Below are positions 8,970-17,578 of a stretch of 58,023 nt of DNA, piece by piece. Source of the DNA: Clostridium saudiense (GTDB lineage: Bacteria > Bacillota > Clostridia > Clostridiales > Clostridiaceae); NCBI RefSeq assembly GCF_000577815.1, contig NZ_CBYM010000021.1, positions 1 to 58,023 of the forward strand, read 5' to 3'. The notes under the pieces are model-generated. The model did no database searches. It saw nothing but the letters and a program-made list of their open reading frames with translations, and was not told the DNA's origin. Both the position numbers and the translations under genes were made by a program. Within the stretch, counting starts at the first letter, position 1. Each line of letters opens with the position of its first letter.

Positions 8970-8998
8970 TTGACAAAAGTGCTAAAAAGTTTTATAAT
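8970..8998 (+). promoter_or_regulatory. consensus sigma-A promoter of veg
   Basis: TTGACA (8970-8975), 17-base spacer, TATAAT (8993-8998): a perfect consensus match placed 24 bases before the veg start codon. The veg promoter of Bacillus subtilis is a classic very strong promoter, so the strength is expected. Confidence 0.85.
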
Positions 8999-9021
8999 AT
9001 AGTTAGAAAGATGGTGGTCAT

Positions 9022-9258
9022 ATGGAAGGAAATAAAACATTAGCCAACATAAGAAGAGACATAGAAAACCACGTAGGTGAAAAAGTAACTTTAAAAGCCA
9101 ATGGTGGAAGAAAAAAAATACTAGTAAATGATGGAGTAATAGAAAGTGTTCATCCAAGTATTTTTGTTGTAAGGTTAGATAATGACAACCAAAGGACTGT
9201 AACTTATAGTTATTCAGATGTTTTAACTAAAACTGTATCTTTATATTATGCGGTATAA
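9022..9258 (+). CDS. veg: Veg protein (biofilm-associated, KOW-like small beta protein)
   Basis: A 78-residue Veg homologue. The family is small, very highly expressed in vegetative Bacillus cells and linked there to biofilm regulation; its molecular role is unsettled. Diagnostic segments are LANIRRDIENHVGEKVTLKA and GGRKKILVNDGVIESVHPS. It is preceded by two tandem promoters and followed by a strong terminator, so it is monocistronic. Divergent from yabG, as in Bacillus. Length and sequence are typical. Confidence 0.93.
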   Translation: MEGNKTLANIRRDIENHVGEKVTLKANGGRKKILVNDGVIESVHPSIFVVRLDNDNQRTVTYSYSDVLTKTVSLYYAV

Positions 9259-9260
9259 GT

Positions 9261-9296
9261 AAGAGCTTCGAATTTTTTCGAAGCTCTTATTTTTGT
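9261..9296 (+). terminator. terminator of veg
   Basis: AAGAGCTTCGAA (9261-9272) pairs perfectly with TTCGAAGCTCTT (9277-9288) around a TTTT loop, followed by ATTTTTG. Confidence 0.9.
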
Positions 9297-9722
9297 TAAA
9301 TTAAATTTAAACAAAAAAAAATGCATTTTATTTCTAAAAATACAATTATATTAATATACATATATAAGAATAAAAAAAAAGAAAGATGGCGGGTATCCAT
9401 CTTTCAACTATGGTATAAAAGGGTATTGAGAATTTATGAGAGGTTATATGGTCAATAACCATCTTTATAATATGACATATTTATAATAAAGTCAACAATT
9501 TATTTAAAAAAAAATAAAACTTTTTTATTTTGACACTAAATTTCGACAATTTAAACTAATAAATGGAAAAGAATAATGAGGTTTAGAAAAGTATGATGAA
9601 TTTATTAATTAAAAAGATAAATTTATTATTTAAAAATTAGTAAACAGTTTGCCTATATTAGAATAAATATATATTTAGAGAATATAAATTATAGTAGGTA
9701 TATACTATGGAGGAGGGATAGG
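9297..9722. other. gene-free stretch with a structured element, between veg and the SPOCS-LysM gene
   Basis: No convincing gene. GAAAGATGG (9381-9389) can pair with CCATCTTTC (9397-9405), and its core can pair instead with a second CCATCTTT (9459-9466). A small GGTTAT/ATAACC hairpin lies at 9442-9460. The remainder is AT-rich. The possible start GGAGGAGGGA at 9710-9719 serves the next gene. Confidence 0.5.
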
Positions 9723-11291
9723 ATGTCTCAGATAGATGTTATTAAAGAAAGTGTTCAAAATGAACAACTAATAAGAGAAAGCTCTACTAATAATGTATTA
9801 AAAGGTGAATATTTAATAAAGGACTCACATCCAGATGTTCATCAAATTTTAGGAATAGAAGCAAAGGCAACTATTACTAACAAAGAAATACTAGCAGACA
9901 AAATAATGATAGAAGGTCAAATTAATTATTCTGTCATGTACTTATCTGAAGATGAAAGTAAGGTAACTAGTATAAATTCTGTTTGTTTATCAGAAAAATT
10001 CGCTGACTATCTTGATATTAATGCTGAAGAACATAAAGTCATTTGTGAAGTAGAGTGCATAATAGAACATATTCAAGCTAGTATAATGAATGAACGTAAG
10101 ATTGCTATTGACGGAATAAGAACAACAAAATGGCTATTGTATAAAATTTGCGAATTTGAATTTGTAAAGGAAATAGAAGGTAGAGACGATATACAAATTA
10201 AGAGAAAAAGTGAAGAAATAAACCAATTGAAATGTGAAAAAGAAATAGAGATAATGGGCAAATCTATGATTAAAGTAACAATGGATAAGCCTGAGATTGA
10301 AGAAATATTAGCATCTTCATTGAATTTGCATAAAAAAGAAGTAAAGCTTGGCGAAGGTAAAATTTACTTTGGTTGCTATTGTAAGATAGAGGTTTTATGT
10401 AGAGGTAAAGAAGAAAATGATATTTTCTTACTACAAGATGATGTTTATTTATCTAAAGAGGAAGAGGCTATTGGAGTTAATGGCGATATGATTGCGACTA
10501 ATCAAATGGAAATAGTAAATTCAGATAGTATAATAACAGCAGATGATTTAGGCGAGAATAGAGTTATTAATGTTGAGTTTAATGTAAAAGGAACTGTTAA
10601 GGTTATATCTAAAGAAATAATTGATGTTATTAAAGATGCATATTCACCAACACAATCAATTGAATTAACAAAGAAAAAATATGATATTGGAATAGTGCAA
10701 GGAGTAGTACCATCAGAATTAATAATAAAAGATAATTTATATCCAAAAAACGAGGATGAAAAAATTTCTTGTGTAGTTTGGACAGGCGGTTGTCCTTTAA
10801 TTACTGAAACTTCTATTGAAGATGATAAGGTTAAGATTGAAGGTATAGTAAAAGTACAAGTTCTTTATAAGGTGGCAGAAGAGGAATGTAAGTTAGATAT
10901 GTGTAGTGGAGAGATTCCATTTACATCAGTAATTGATTTAAAAGGTATTAAACCTGATATGAGTGCTATCTGTAAAGTTAAGTTGGAAAATTTAGATGGA
11001 ACTGTTGAAGCTAATACAATAGGAATAAGAGCAACATTATCACTATTAGCTAAAGCTTACTATAAGATTGAAAAGGAATGGATAGTTGATATTCAAGAAG
11101 GAGAAGCAGAGAAAGAATGTAAAAAGGCATCAGTAACAATATACGTTGTTACTAGTGGTGATACATTATGGGAATTAGCTAAGAAATATAATACTACAAT
11201 GGATTCATTGATTAAAATTAACGAATTAGAAAGTCCAGAGGCATTAGTTGAAGGAAAGAAGATAATAATACCTGGCAAATGTAAATTTTAA
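9723..11291 (+). CDS. SPOCS (DUF3794) and LysM domain protein, probable spore-assembly protein
   Basis: A 522-residue protein with repeated SPOCS/DUF3794 beta-domains through most of its length and a C-terminal LysM domain (about 473-520: YVVTSGDTLWELAKKYNTT ... KIIIPGKC). SPOCS domains occur in Firmicute spore coat and cortex assembly proteins, and LysM binds peptidoglycan or related glycan. No signal peptide is present, which fits a mother-cell protein that assembles on the forespore. RBS GGAGGAGGGA is 4-8 bases upstream. It stands alone between veg and the cyanophycin pair, closed by a strong terminator. Confidence 0.88.
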   Translation: MSQIDVIKESVQNEQLIRESSTNNVLKGEYLIKDSHPDVHQILGIEAKATITNKEILADKIMIEGQINYSVMYLSEDESKVTSINSVCLSEKFADYLDINAEEHKVICEVECIIEHIQASIMNERKIAIDGIRTTKWLLYKICEFEFVKEIEGRDDIQIKRKSEEINQLKCEKEIEIMGKSMIKVTMDKPEIEEILASSLNLHKKEVKLGEGKIYFGCYCKIEVLCRGKEENDIFLLQDDVYLSKEEEAIGVNGDMIATNQMEIVNSDSIITADDLGENRVINVEFNVKGTVKVISKEIIDVIKDAYSPTQSIELTKKKYDIGIVQGVVPSELIIKDNLYPKNEDEKISCVVWTGGCPLITETSIEDDKVKIEGIVKVQVLYKVAEEECKLDMCSGEIPFTSVIDLKGIKPDMSAICKVKLENLDGTVEANTIGIRATLSLLAKAYYKIEKEWIVDIQEGEAEKECKKASVTIYVVTSGDTLWELAKKYNTTMDSLIKINELESPEALVEGKKIIIPGKCKF

Positions 11292-11316
11292 TATTATTTA
11301 AGTTATAGGCCATTAC

Positions 11317-11350
11317 AGCTTGATGTAATGGCCTTTTTCTATATGAATAT
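11317..11350 (+). terminator. terminator after the SPOCS-LysM gene
   Basis: AGGCCATTACA (11317-11327) pairs perfectly with TGTAATGGCCT (11334-11344), followed by TTTTCT. Confidence 0.88.
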
Positions 11351-11399
11351 ATTTTGTTGTATTGGATAAAATAAGAAATACATGATATGAGGTGATAAT

Positions 11400-12233
11400 T
11401 TGAGTGAAAAAATAAGTGGCAATTTAATTATAATTGGCGGAGCTGAAGATAAGAAGGGAAAGAAAGAGATACTAAAAAGGGTAGCAAAATATATTGATCC
11501 CAATAAAGACAAAATGCTAATAGCAACTATAGCAACAGAATACCCTGAAAAAAGCTATGAGAATTATAAAACTATATTTAATAATTTAGGTATAAAAAAC
11601 ATTGAAAAATTAGATATAAGTGTGAGAGAAGAGGCTTTTGAGAAAGAGAATATTGATTTAATTAAGGAAGCAGATTTATTATTTTTTACAGGTGGAGACC
11701 AATTAAGGATAACTAGTATGATAGGAGGAAGTCCAGTGTATGATGCTATTAAAGAATTATGTATTAATGGTGGTATTATTGCAGGAACATCAGCAGGGGC
11801 TTCTGTTATGAGCGATACAATGATTGTAGAAGGAAATGATGAAGAATCACCACATAAATGCACATTAAAAATGTCACCAGGATTAGGTCTAGTAAAAAAT
11901 ATAATAATAGATCAGCATTTTGCTCAAAGAGGAAGAATAGGAAGATTGCTTACTGCAATTGCTCAGAATCCCGAAGTATTAGGAATAGGTATAGATGAAG
12001 ATACTGCAATATTAGTAAGTGATAAAGGAACAGCAGAAGTAATTGGCTCGGGAGCGGTATATTTTATTGATGGAAGCTGTATTGATTATAGTAATGTTTC
12101 AGAACAATATAGCGAAGAAGTACTCAGCATGTTTAATGTTAAACTGCATGTATTAAAAGAAGGAAATAGATTTAATCTATTAAAAAAGGTACCTTTTGAG
12201 GAGGATAAGGATTTTTATGAAAATCATAGATAG
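11400..12233 (+). CDS. cphB: cyanophycinase
   Basis: A 277-residue peptidase family S51 enzyme that cleaves cyanophycin (multi-L-arginyl-poly-L-aspartate) to beta-Asp-Arg dipeptides in the cytoplasm. The nucleophile motif AGTSAGAS holds Ser131; FFTGGDQLR and IDQHFAQRGRIGRL are family blocks. The start is TTG 11400 with GAGGTGAT five bases upstream. Its end overlaps the cphA start by 17 bases, so synthesis and breakdown enzymes are co-transcribed and probably translationally coupled. Length is typical. Assignment is firm. Confidence 0.93.
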   Translation: MSEKISGNLIIIGGAEDKKGKKEILKRVAKYIDPNKDKMLIATIATEYPEKSYENYKTIFNNLGIKNIEKLDISVREEAFEKENIDLIKEADLLFFTGGDQLRITSMIGGSPVYDAIKELCINGGIIAGTSAGASVMSDTMIVEGNDEESPHKCTLKMSPGLGLVKNIIIDQHFAQRGRIGRLLTAIAQNPEVLGIGIDEDTAILVSDKGTAEVIGSGAVYFIDGSCIDYSNVSEQYSEEVLSMFNVKLHVLKEGNRFNLLKKVPFEEDKDFYENHR

Positions 12234-14832
12234 TACTGTTTATGATGGTAGAAATATTCATTCACATAAGAAATGTATAGTGTTAGACGTTGATTTGGAG
12301 GGATATTCGGAAATACCAAGCAAAGACATTAAAGGATTTAATGAAAAATTAGTGAAGTTACTTCCAATATTATATACACACAGATGTGGTATAGATGAAG
12401 AAGGCGGATTTGTTAAGCGATTAAAAGAAGGAACATATCTTGCACATATTTGCGAGCATATGATTATTGCCATGCATAATATTCTCGGAATGGATATAGC
12501 TTATGGAAAAGCTAGAGAAATTGAAGGTGATAAATATATTGTTGTATTTCAATATGAGTATCCAAGAGCAGGACTTGAGATAGGGAGGCTTGCTGTAGAT
12601 ATTATTAATTCATTTATAGAAAATAAAAATATATTATTTGATGACAGACTTAACGTAATAAAAAATATATTAAATGAGGAACTAATAGGACCTAGTTCAT
12701 TTGAAATTTGTAATGCTGCGCAAAAAGTTGGTATGCCTATTTTGAAAATTGGGAATAGTGGATTTTATCAAATTGGATATGGAAAACAAGGTAGAATAAT
12801 AGAATCAGCTATTAGTAACTCAACTAGTTGTGTTGCAGCTGATATTTCTTGTGATAAATTACTTACTAAAGAAATACTTAGAATACAGAACCTGCCTATT
12901 TCTAGGGGGGAGAAGGTAAGTAATATTATAGGGTTATTAAAAGCTGCAGAAAACTTAGAATATCCAGTTGTATTAAAACCTGAGTTTGGAAGTAAGGGTA
13001 GAGATGTAATACTAAAGATAAAAACTGATAAAGAATTGGTGGATTCTTATCAGAAGTTAACTAAAAAATATAAGGATATAATAATAGAAAAATATTACGA
13101 AGGCGATGACTATAGAGTATGTGTTATAAATAATAAAGTTGTTGCTGTATCAAAGAGAATTCCACCATATATTATAGGTGATGGAATAAAATCAATAAAT
13201 CAGCTTATAAATGATTTGAACAGTGATGAAAGAAGAGGCGAAGATCATGAAAAGCCACTTACTAAAATTAAAATAGATGATGAAGTTATTAGAAATTTAA
13301 ATATAAATAATTATGGAATAAATTCAATTTTAGAAAAAGGTAAAAAGCTAATTTTAAGACAAAATTCAAACTTATCAACAGGTGGAATAGCTGTTGATTG
13401 TACTGATGATATTTCAGAGGAAAATAAAGAAATATGTATAAGAGCAGCTAAGGCTATTGGATTAGATATTTGTGGTGTAGATATTTGCACAAAGAGTATT
13501 AAAAAATCATTACTTGAAGAAGGTGCGATAATAGAAGTTAATGCAGCACCAGGATTAAGAATGCATTCATATCCTGCTATTGGAAAGAAAAGAAATGTTG
13601 GAATTGAAATAGTTAATATGATGTATAATAATAATCCTAAGAATATACCTGTTATTTCAATTACAGGCACAAATGGAAAAACTACAACTACAAGGATTAT
13701 AAATAGTACATTATCAAAAATGGGATATTGTGTTGGAATGACTAGTACAGATGGTATTTATATAAATGGAGCATGTATAGATAATGGTGATGATACTGGA
13801 TTTGAAAGTGCAAAGTGTGTATTGTTTAATAAAGATGTTGACGTAGCTGTTTTAGAAACGGCAAGAGGTGGTATAATAAGGAAAGGATTAGCTTATGATT
13901 TGGCTGATGTTGCAGTAATAACCAATATTACTGAAGATCACTTAGGGTTAAATAGAGTTAATACAATGGAAGATTTATGTATGGTGAAATCTTTAGTAGC
14001 AGAAGCTGTTAAAGAAGATGGTTATGTTGTAATAAATGCAGATGATGAATGGAGTAAAAAGATAATAAGTAGAATCAATGCGAATATAATTTATTTTTCA
14101 AAGGATTATAATAACGAATTAATAATAAATAATGAATCTAAAAATAGTATAGCAGTATATTTAAAAGATGATTATATATGTGTTAAAAATTTTGGAAAAG
14201 AATATAAAATAATTAGTGTAAAAAATATACCTATTACATTAAATGGAACTTTAGAATTTAATGTTGAAAATGCAATGGCTGCTTGTGCTGCGCTAGTAGC
14301 ATTGAAAGTAGATTATGCAATGATAAAAATAGGACTTAGTAATTTTAATTCAAATGAAAACACAGGAAGATTTAATATTTATAATTGCAATGGGGTTAAA
14401 ATTATTTTAGATTATGGTCATAATATAGAAGGGTATAAAAAAGTACTACCTACATTGAGATATATTACTAACGGAAAAATAACTGGTATAATAGGTGTAC
14501 CAGGTGATAGAGGAAATTATGTTGCTAAAGAGATTGGTAAAATAAGTGCTAACTATCTTGATAAAATAATAATTAAAGAAGATAAAGATAGACGTGGAAA
14601 AAATATAGGAGAAGTTGCTGAAGTAATTAATCAAGGTGTTTTAGAAAGTAAGAATAATATTAAAGCACGAATTATACTAGATGAAGTGAAAGCTTTAGAA
14701 GTTGCATTTAATGAATCGATTCCGGGAGATACTATAATTGTATTTTTTGAAAAATTACAACCATTATTAGATTTTATAAAAACTAATCAATCTGATGATG
14801 AAAATCTAGGTAATGTTGCTAATTCAATTTAA
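12217..14832 (+). CDS. cphA: cyanophycin synthetase
   Basis: An 871-residue cyanophycin synthetase that makes the Asp-Arg storage polymer by ATP-dependent addition of Asp and Arg. Domains in order are the N-terminal family domain, an ATP-grasp domain (about 220-470, with VVLKPEFGSKGRDV and IIEVNAAPGLRMHSYP) and a Mur-ligase-like C-terminal domain with ITGTNGKTTTTR near 483. I use ATG 12217 with GAGGAGG upstream; the in-frame TTG 12196 lies within that ribosome site. It overlaps cphB by 17 bases. Both active sites look intact, so the cell should be able to store nitrogen as cyanophycin. The next gene, ispE, is separated by a hairpin. Confidence 0.94.
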   Translation: MKIIDSTVYDGRNIHSHKKCIVLDVDLEGYSEIPSKDIKGFNEKLVKLLPILYTHRCGIDEEGGFVKRLKEGTYLAHICEHMIIAMHNILGMDIAYGKAREIEGDKYIVVFQYEYPRAGLEIGRLAVDIINSFIENKNILFDDRLNVIKNILNEELIGPSSFEICNAAQKVGMPILKIGNSGFYQIGYGKQGRIIESAISNSTSCVAADISCDKLLTKEILRIQNLPISRGEKVSNIIGLLKAAENLEYPVVLKPEFGSKGRDVILKIKTDKELVDSYQKLTKKYKDIIIEKYYEGDDYRVCVINNKVVAVSKRIPPYIIGDGIKSINQLINDLNSDERRGEDHEKPLTKIKIDDEVIRNLNINNYGINSILEKGKKLILRQNSNLSTGGIAVDCTDDISEENKEICIRAAKAIGLDICGVDICTKSIKKSLLEEGAIIEVNAAPGLRMHSYPAIGKKRNVGIEIVNMMYNNNPKNIPVISITGTNGKTTTTRIINSTLSKMGYCVGMTSTDGIYINGACIDNGDDTGFESAKCVLFNKDVDVAVLETARGGIIRKGLAYDLADVAVITNITEDHLGLNRVNTMEDLCMVKSLVAEAVKEDGYVVINADDEWSKKIISRINANIIYFSKDYNNELIINNESKNSIAVYLKDDYICVKNFGKEYKIISVKNIPITLNGTLEFNVENAMAACAALVALKVDYAMIKIGLSNFNSNENTGRFNIYNCNGVKIILDYGHNIEGYKKVLPTLRYITNGKITGIIGVPGDRGNYVAKEIGKISANYLDKIIIKEDKDRRGKNIGEVAEVINQGVLESKNNIKARIILDEVKALEVAFNESIPGDTIIVFFEKLQPLLDFIKTNQSDDENLGNVANSI

Positions 14833-14888
14833 AGAATACAACAATGACATATTTACTATAGTAAAAATAATATATATAATATATTTTA

Positions 14889-14922
14889 TGAAGTTCAGGG
14901 TTTTTGGCTCTGAACTTCAATT
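14889..14922 (+). terminator. hairpin between cphA and ispE
   Basis: TGAAGTTCAG (14889-14898) pairs perfectly with CTGAACTTCA (14910-14919). The tail ATTTAAAAT is T-poor, so termination may be partial. Confidence 0.55.
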
Positions 14923-14959
14923 TAAAATAGATACTTTCCGGTTGAAAGGATTTGAATAT

Positions 14960-15805
14960 ATGAAGATAAAGGCGTATGCAAAGATAAACATTTCCTTAGA
15001 TGTAGTAGGAAAAAGAAAAGAGGATGGTTATCACCTATTAAGAATGATAATGCAAAACATTGATTTATATGATGAGATATATGTTGAGAAGCGTAAAGAA
15101 GGTATAACTATAGATTGTAACAAAAACTATGTACCTACTGATTCAAGAAATTTGGCATATAAGGCGGCAATGTTATTTAAAGAAAAGTATAATATTAAAG
15201 AAGGTGTCTATATAAACATCATAAAAAATATTCCTGTTTCAGCTGGATTAGCTGGGGGTAGTACTGATGGGGCAGCAGTATTAAAGCTTATGAATAAGCT
15301 TTTTGAAATTAATGCTTCAGATGAAGAATTAATGGAAATGGGTTTAAGCCTTGGTGCTGATATACCTTATTGCATTAAAGGAGGAACTGCTCTTTGTGAG
15401 GGAGTTGGAGAGAAAATAACACCTCTAAAGCCGTTTAAAGATAAAATCTTAGTATTGGTTAAACCAAGTTTTGGAGTGTCAACAAAAGAAGTATATAAAG
15501 CTTTTGATTTAGAAAAAGCAAGAATACATCCAAGAACTGAAAAATTAATTGAAGCTATAGAAAAAGATGATTTATATTATGTTGCAAATAACATGAAAAA
15601 TTTACTAGAAAATGTTACTTTAAGAAAACATAATGTATTAATTAGAATAAAAGAAGAAATGAATAGATATGGCGCTGTTGGAAGTATGATGAGCGGTAGT
15701 GGGCCAAGTGTTTTTGCATTTTTTGATGATATGCTAAAAGCTCAAAGGTGCTACGAAAAGATGAAAGAAAATCATAGAGAAGTATTTTTAACTAGAACTA
15801 TCTAA
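14960..15805 (+). CDS. ispE: 4-diphosphocytidyl-2-C-methyl-D-erythritol kinase
   Basis: A 281-residue GHMP kinase of the MEP isoprenoid pathway; it phosphorylates CDP-methylerythritol with ATP. The start is ATG 14960, giving MKIKAYAKINISLDV, the usual IspE N-terminus, with GAAAGGA about 9 bases upstream; any longer reading runs back into cphA. The GHMP ATP-binding loop PVSAGLAGGSTDGAAV and the C-terminal MMSGSGPSVFAFF are present. Position near yabG and veg matches Bacillus gene order, with the cyanophycin genes inserted between. Confidence 0.95.
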   Translation: MKIKAYAKINISLDVVGKRKEDGYHLLRMIMQNIDLYDEIYVEKRKEGITIDCNKNYVPTDSRNLAYKAAMLFKEKYNIKEGVYINIIKNIPVSAGLAGGSTDGAAVLKLMNKLFEINASDEELMEMGLSLGADIPYCIKGGTALCEGVGEKITPLKPFKDKILVLVKPSFGVSTKEVYKAFDLEKARIHPRTEKLIEAIEKDDLYYVANNMKNLLENVTLRKHNVLIRIKEEMNRYGAVGSMMSGSGPSVFAFFDDMLKAQRCYEKMKENHREVFLTRTI

Positions 15806-15833
15806 AAAATTAAATATTATAATGAAATGAATA

Positions 15834-15874
15834 AACCCCTTTAAATTGTCAATAATTATTACTAGAAAGGGGTT
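15834..15874 (+). promoter_or_regulatory. hairpin that can sequester the spoIIR ribosome binding site
   Basis: AACCCCTTT (15834-15842) is exactly complementary to AAAGGGGTT (15866-15874), and the latter contains the spoIIR Shine-Dalgarno AAAGGGG six to twelve bases before ATG 15880. The loop is 23 bases. It could act as a terminator relic of ispE or limit spoIIR translation. Confidence 0.5.
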
Positions 15875-15879
15875 ATGTT

Positions 15880-16566
15880 ATGAAAAGATATATGTATTTT
15901 ATAATAGTTTTAATTTTAGTAATATTTACATTGAATGGATGTGCTCAAGTTAATAATATAAATAATAATAGTTTAGAGCTTAATGAACTTAATTATGATG
16001 ATATAAAGGACAAGCTGATTAGATTTCATGTAATAGCAAATAGCGATACAGAAGAAGATCAAAATCTTAAATTAAAAGTAAGAGATAAGGTTGTTGAAGC
16101 ATTAAGTGAAAAGCTTAAAGGAGTAGAGTCGTTAGAAGAAGCAGAGGAGATTTTAGAAGATAATATTGAATATGTTAATGAAATAGCGAGACAAGTTATT
16201 ACTAGCAATAATTATGATTATGAAGTAAATACAATGTTATCATATGAAAATTTTCCTAATAAAGTATATGGTGACTATATATTTCCACAGGGAAATTATG
16301 AAGCATATAGAGTTATAATAGGTTCAGGACAAGGACAAAATTGGTGGTGTGTAATGTTTCCATCATTATGTTTTGTTGATGAAAGTAAAAGTGATGTTGA
16401 TTCAACAAAATTAAAAGAGGAAATTGAGAACATTGAACCAAAAGAAGATAAAGAAGAAAATAAAGTAGAAAAAAATACAAGTGATTTAAATAAAGAAGAT
16501 AATAGTACAAAGAATATTAAAGTAAAATTTAAAATTGTTGAAGTTATTAATGATTTATTTAAATAA
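15880..16566 (+). CDS. spoIIR: stage II sporulation protein R
   Basis: A 228-residue SpoIIR, the forespore signal that activates SpoIIGA and hence pro-sigma-E processing in the mother cell. An N-terminal hydrophobic segment ending LNGCAQ could be a lipoprotein-type signal. The family core is LIRFHVIANSDTEEDQNLKLK and, later, NWWCVMFPSLCFVD. The C-terminus after about residue 170 is a Lys/Glu-rich low-complexity tail that is not part of the core. The ribosome site lies inside a 9-bp hairpin stem. Family assignment is firm. Confidence 0.93.
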   Translation: MKRYMYFIIVLILVIFTLNGCAQVNNINNNSLELNELNYDDIKDKLIRFHVIANSDTEEDQNLKLKVRDKVVEALSEKLKGVESLEEAEEILEDNIEYVNEIARQVITSNNYDYEVNTMLSYENFPNKVYGDYIFPQGNYEAYRVIIGSGQGQNWWCVMFPSLCFVDESKSDVDSTKLKEEIENIEPKEDKEENKVEKNTSDLNKEDNSTKNIKVKFKIVEVINDLFK

Positions 16567-16579
16567 TTAGGAGGATAAA

Positions 16580-17569
16580 ATGACAAAAGCATTAGCGATG
16601 GTTTCAGGTGGATTAGACAGTATATTAGCAGCTAAGTTAATAAAAGAACAAGGTATAGAAGTAGTAGGAGTATGTTTTAGATCATATTTCTTTAGTGAAG
16701 CAAGTGCTATTAAAATGACAAAACAAATAGATATACCTTTAATAGTAGTTGATTTTTCACCAGAACATTTTGAATTAGTAAAGAACCCTAAGCATGGTAG
16801 AGGAAAAAATATGAATCCATGTATAGATTGCCATGCTATGATGATGAATTATGCAGGGAAATTATTAGAAGAACATAATGCAGATTTTATAATTACTGGA
16901 GAAGTATTAAATCAAAGACCGATGTCGCAAAACAGACAAGCTTTAAATATAGTAAAAAAAGAATCAGGATTTGCAAATAAGATATTAAGACCACTATGTG
17001 CTAAAAATATAGAACCAACTGAAATGGAGTTAAATGGTTTAGTTGATAGAGAGAAATTACTAGGTATTTCAGGTAGAAGCAGAAAGCCACAAATGGAATT
17101 AGCTGCTAAATGGGGAATAACAGAATACCCATCACCAGCAGGGGGATGTAGACTTACTGAGCCTAATTATGCATTAAGATTAAAGGATCTTTTAACATTT
17201 AAAGATGAAGTAGAAGAAGATGAATTAAGCTTATTAAGATATGGAAGACATTTTAGAACATCAGATAATAATAAAATAATAGTTGCTAGAACTAAAGAAG
17301 AGTCAGAAGCTATTAAGAAGCTTATAAATAAAGAATACTTATCATTCCATGCAACAGATTTTTCAGGAGCATTAGTTTTATTAGATAAGAACGGAACAGA
17401 AGATGATAAGGTATTAGCTGCAAGAATGGCTGCAAGATATAGTAAAGGAAGAGAAGAAGAAAAAGTAAAAATAAAATTTGGTATATATGGAACAAAGCTA
17501 GACAATCATATAGAAGTAGAACCAATTAATGATAATGAGTTAGAAAAATATATGATTTTTATAAAATAG
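16580..17569 (+). CDS. PP-loop ATPase (MnmA/ThiI-related) with NFACT-R-like C-terminal domain
   Basis: A 329-residue protein with an N-terminal PP-loop ATPase domain (SGGLDS at 9-14) of the kind used for tRNA thiolation, a CIDC pair (Cys81, Cys84) that could carry sulfur or metal, and SPAGGCRLTEP in the middle. The last 100 residues (about 225-329) resemble the NFACT-R/DUF814 RNA-binding domain, with LSFHATDFSGALVLL as its core. A role in tRNA or ribosome-associated RNA modification is inferred. It begins 13 bases after spoIIR with GGAGG upstream and is followed 9 bases later by the DUF1934 gene. Substrate not known to me. Confidence 0.78.
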   Translation: MTKALAMVSGGLDSILAAKLIKEQGIEVVGVCFRSYFFSEASAIKMTKQIDIPLIVVDFSPEHFELVKNPKHGRGKNMNPCIDCHAMMMNYAGKLLEEHNADFIITGEVLNQRPMSQNRQALNIVKKESGFANKILRPLCAKNIEPTEMELNGLVDREKLLGISGRSRKPQMELAAKWGITEYPSPAGGCRLTEPNYALRLKDLLTFKDEVEEDELSLLRYGRHFRTSDNNKIIVARTKEESEAIKKLINKEYLSFHATDFSGALVLLDKNGTEDDKVLAARMAARYSKGREEEKVKIKFGIYGTKLDNHIEVEPINDNELEKYMIFIK

Positions 17570-17578
17570 GAGGAGAAT

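Noticed and set aside
8966..9157. Minus-strand frame opposite veg
   Set aside because: It lies antisense to the veg promoter and coding sequence and resembles no protein.
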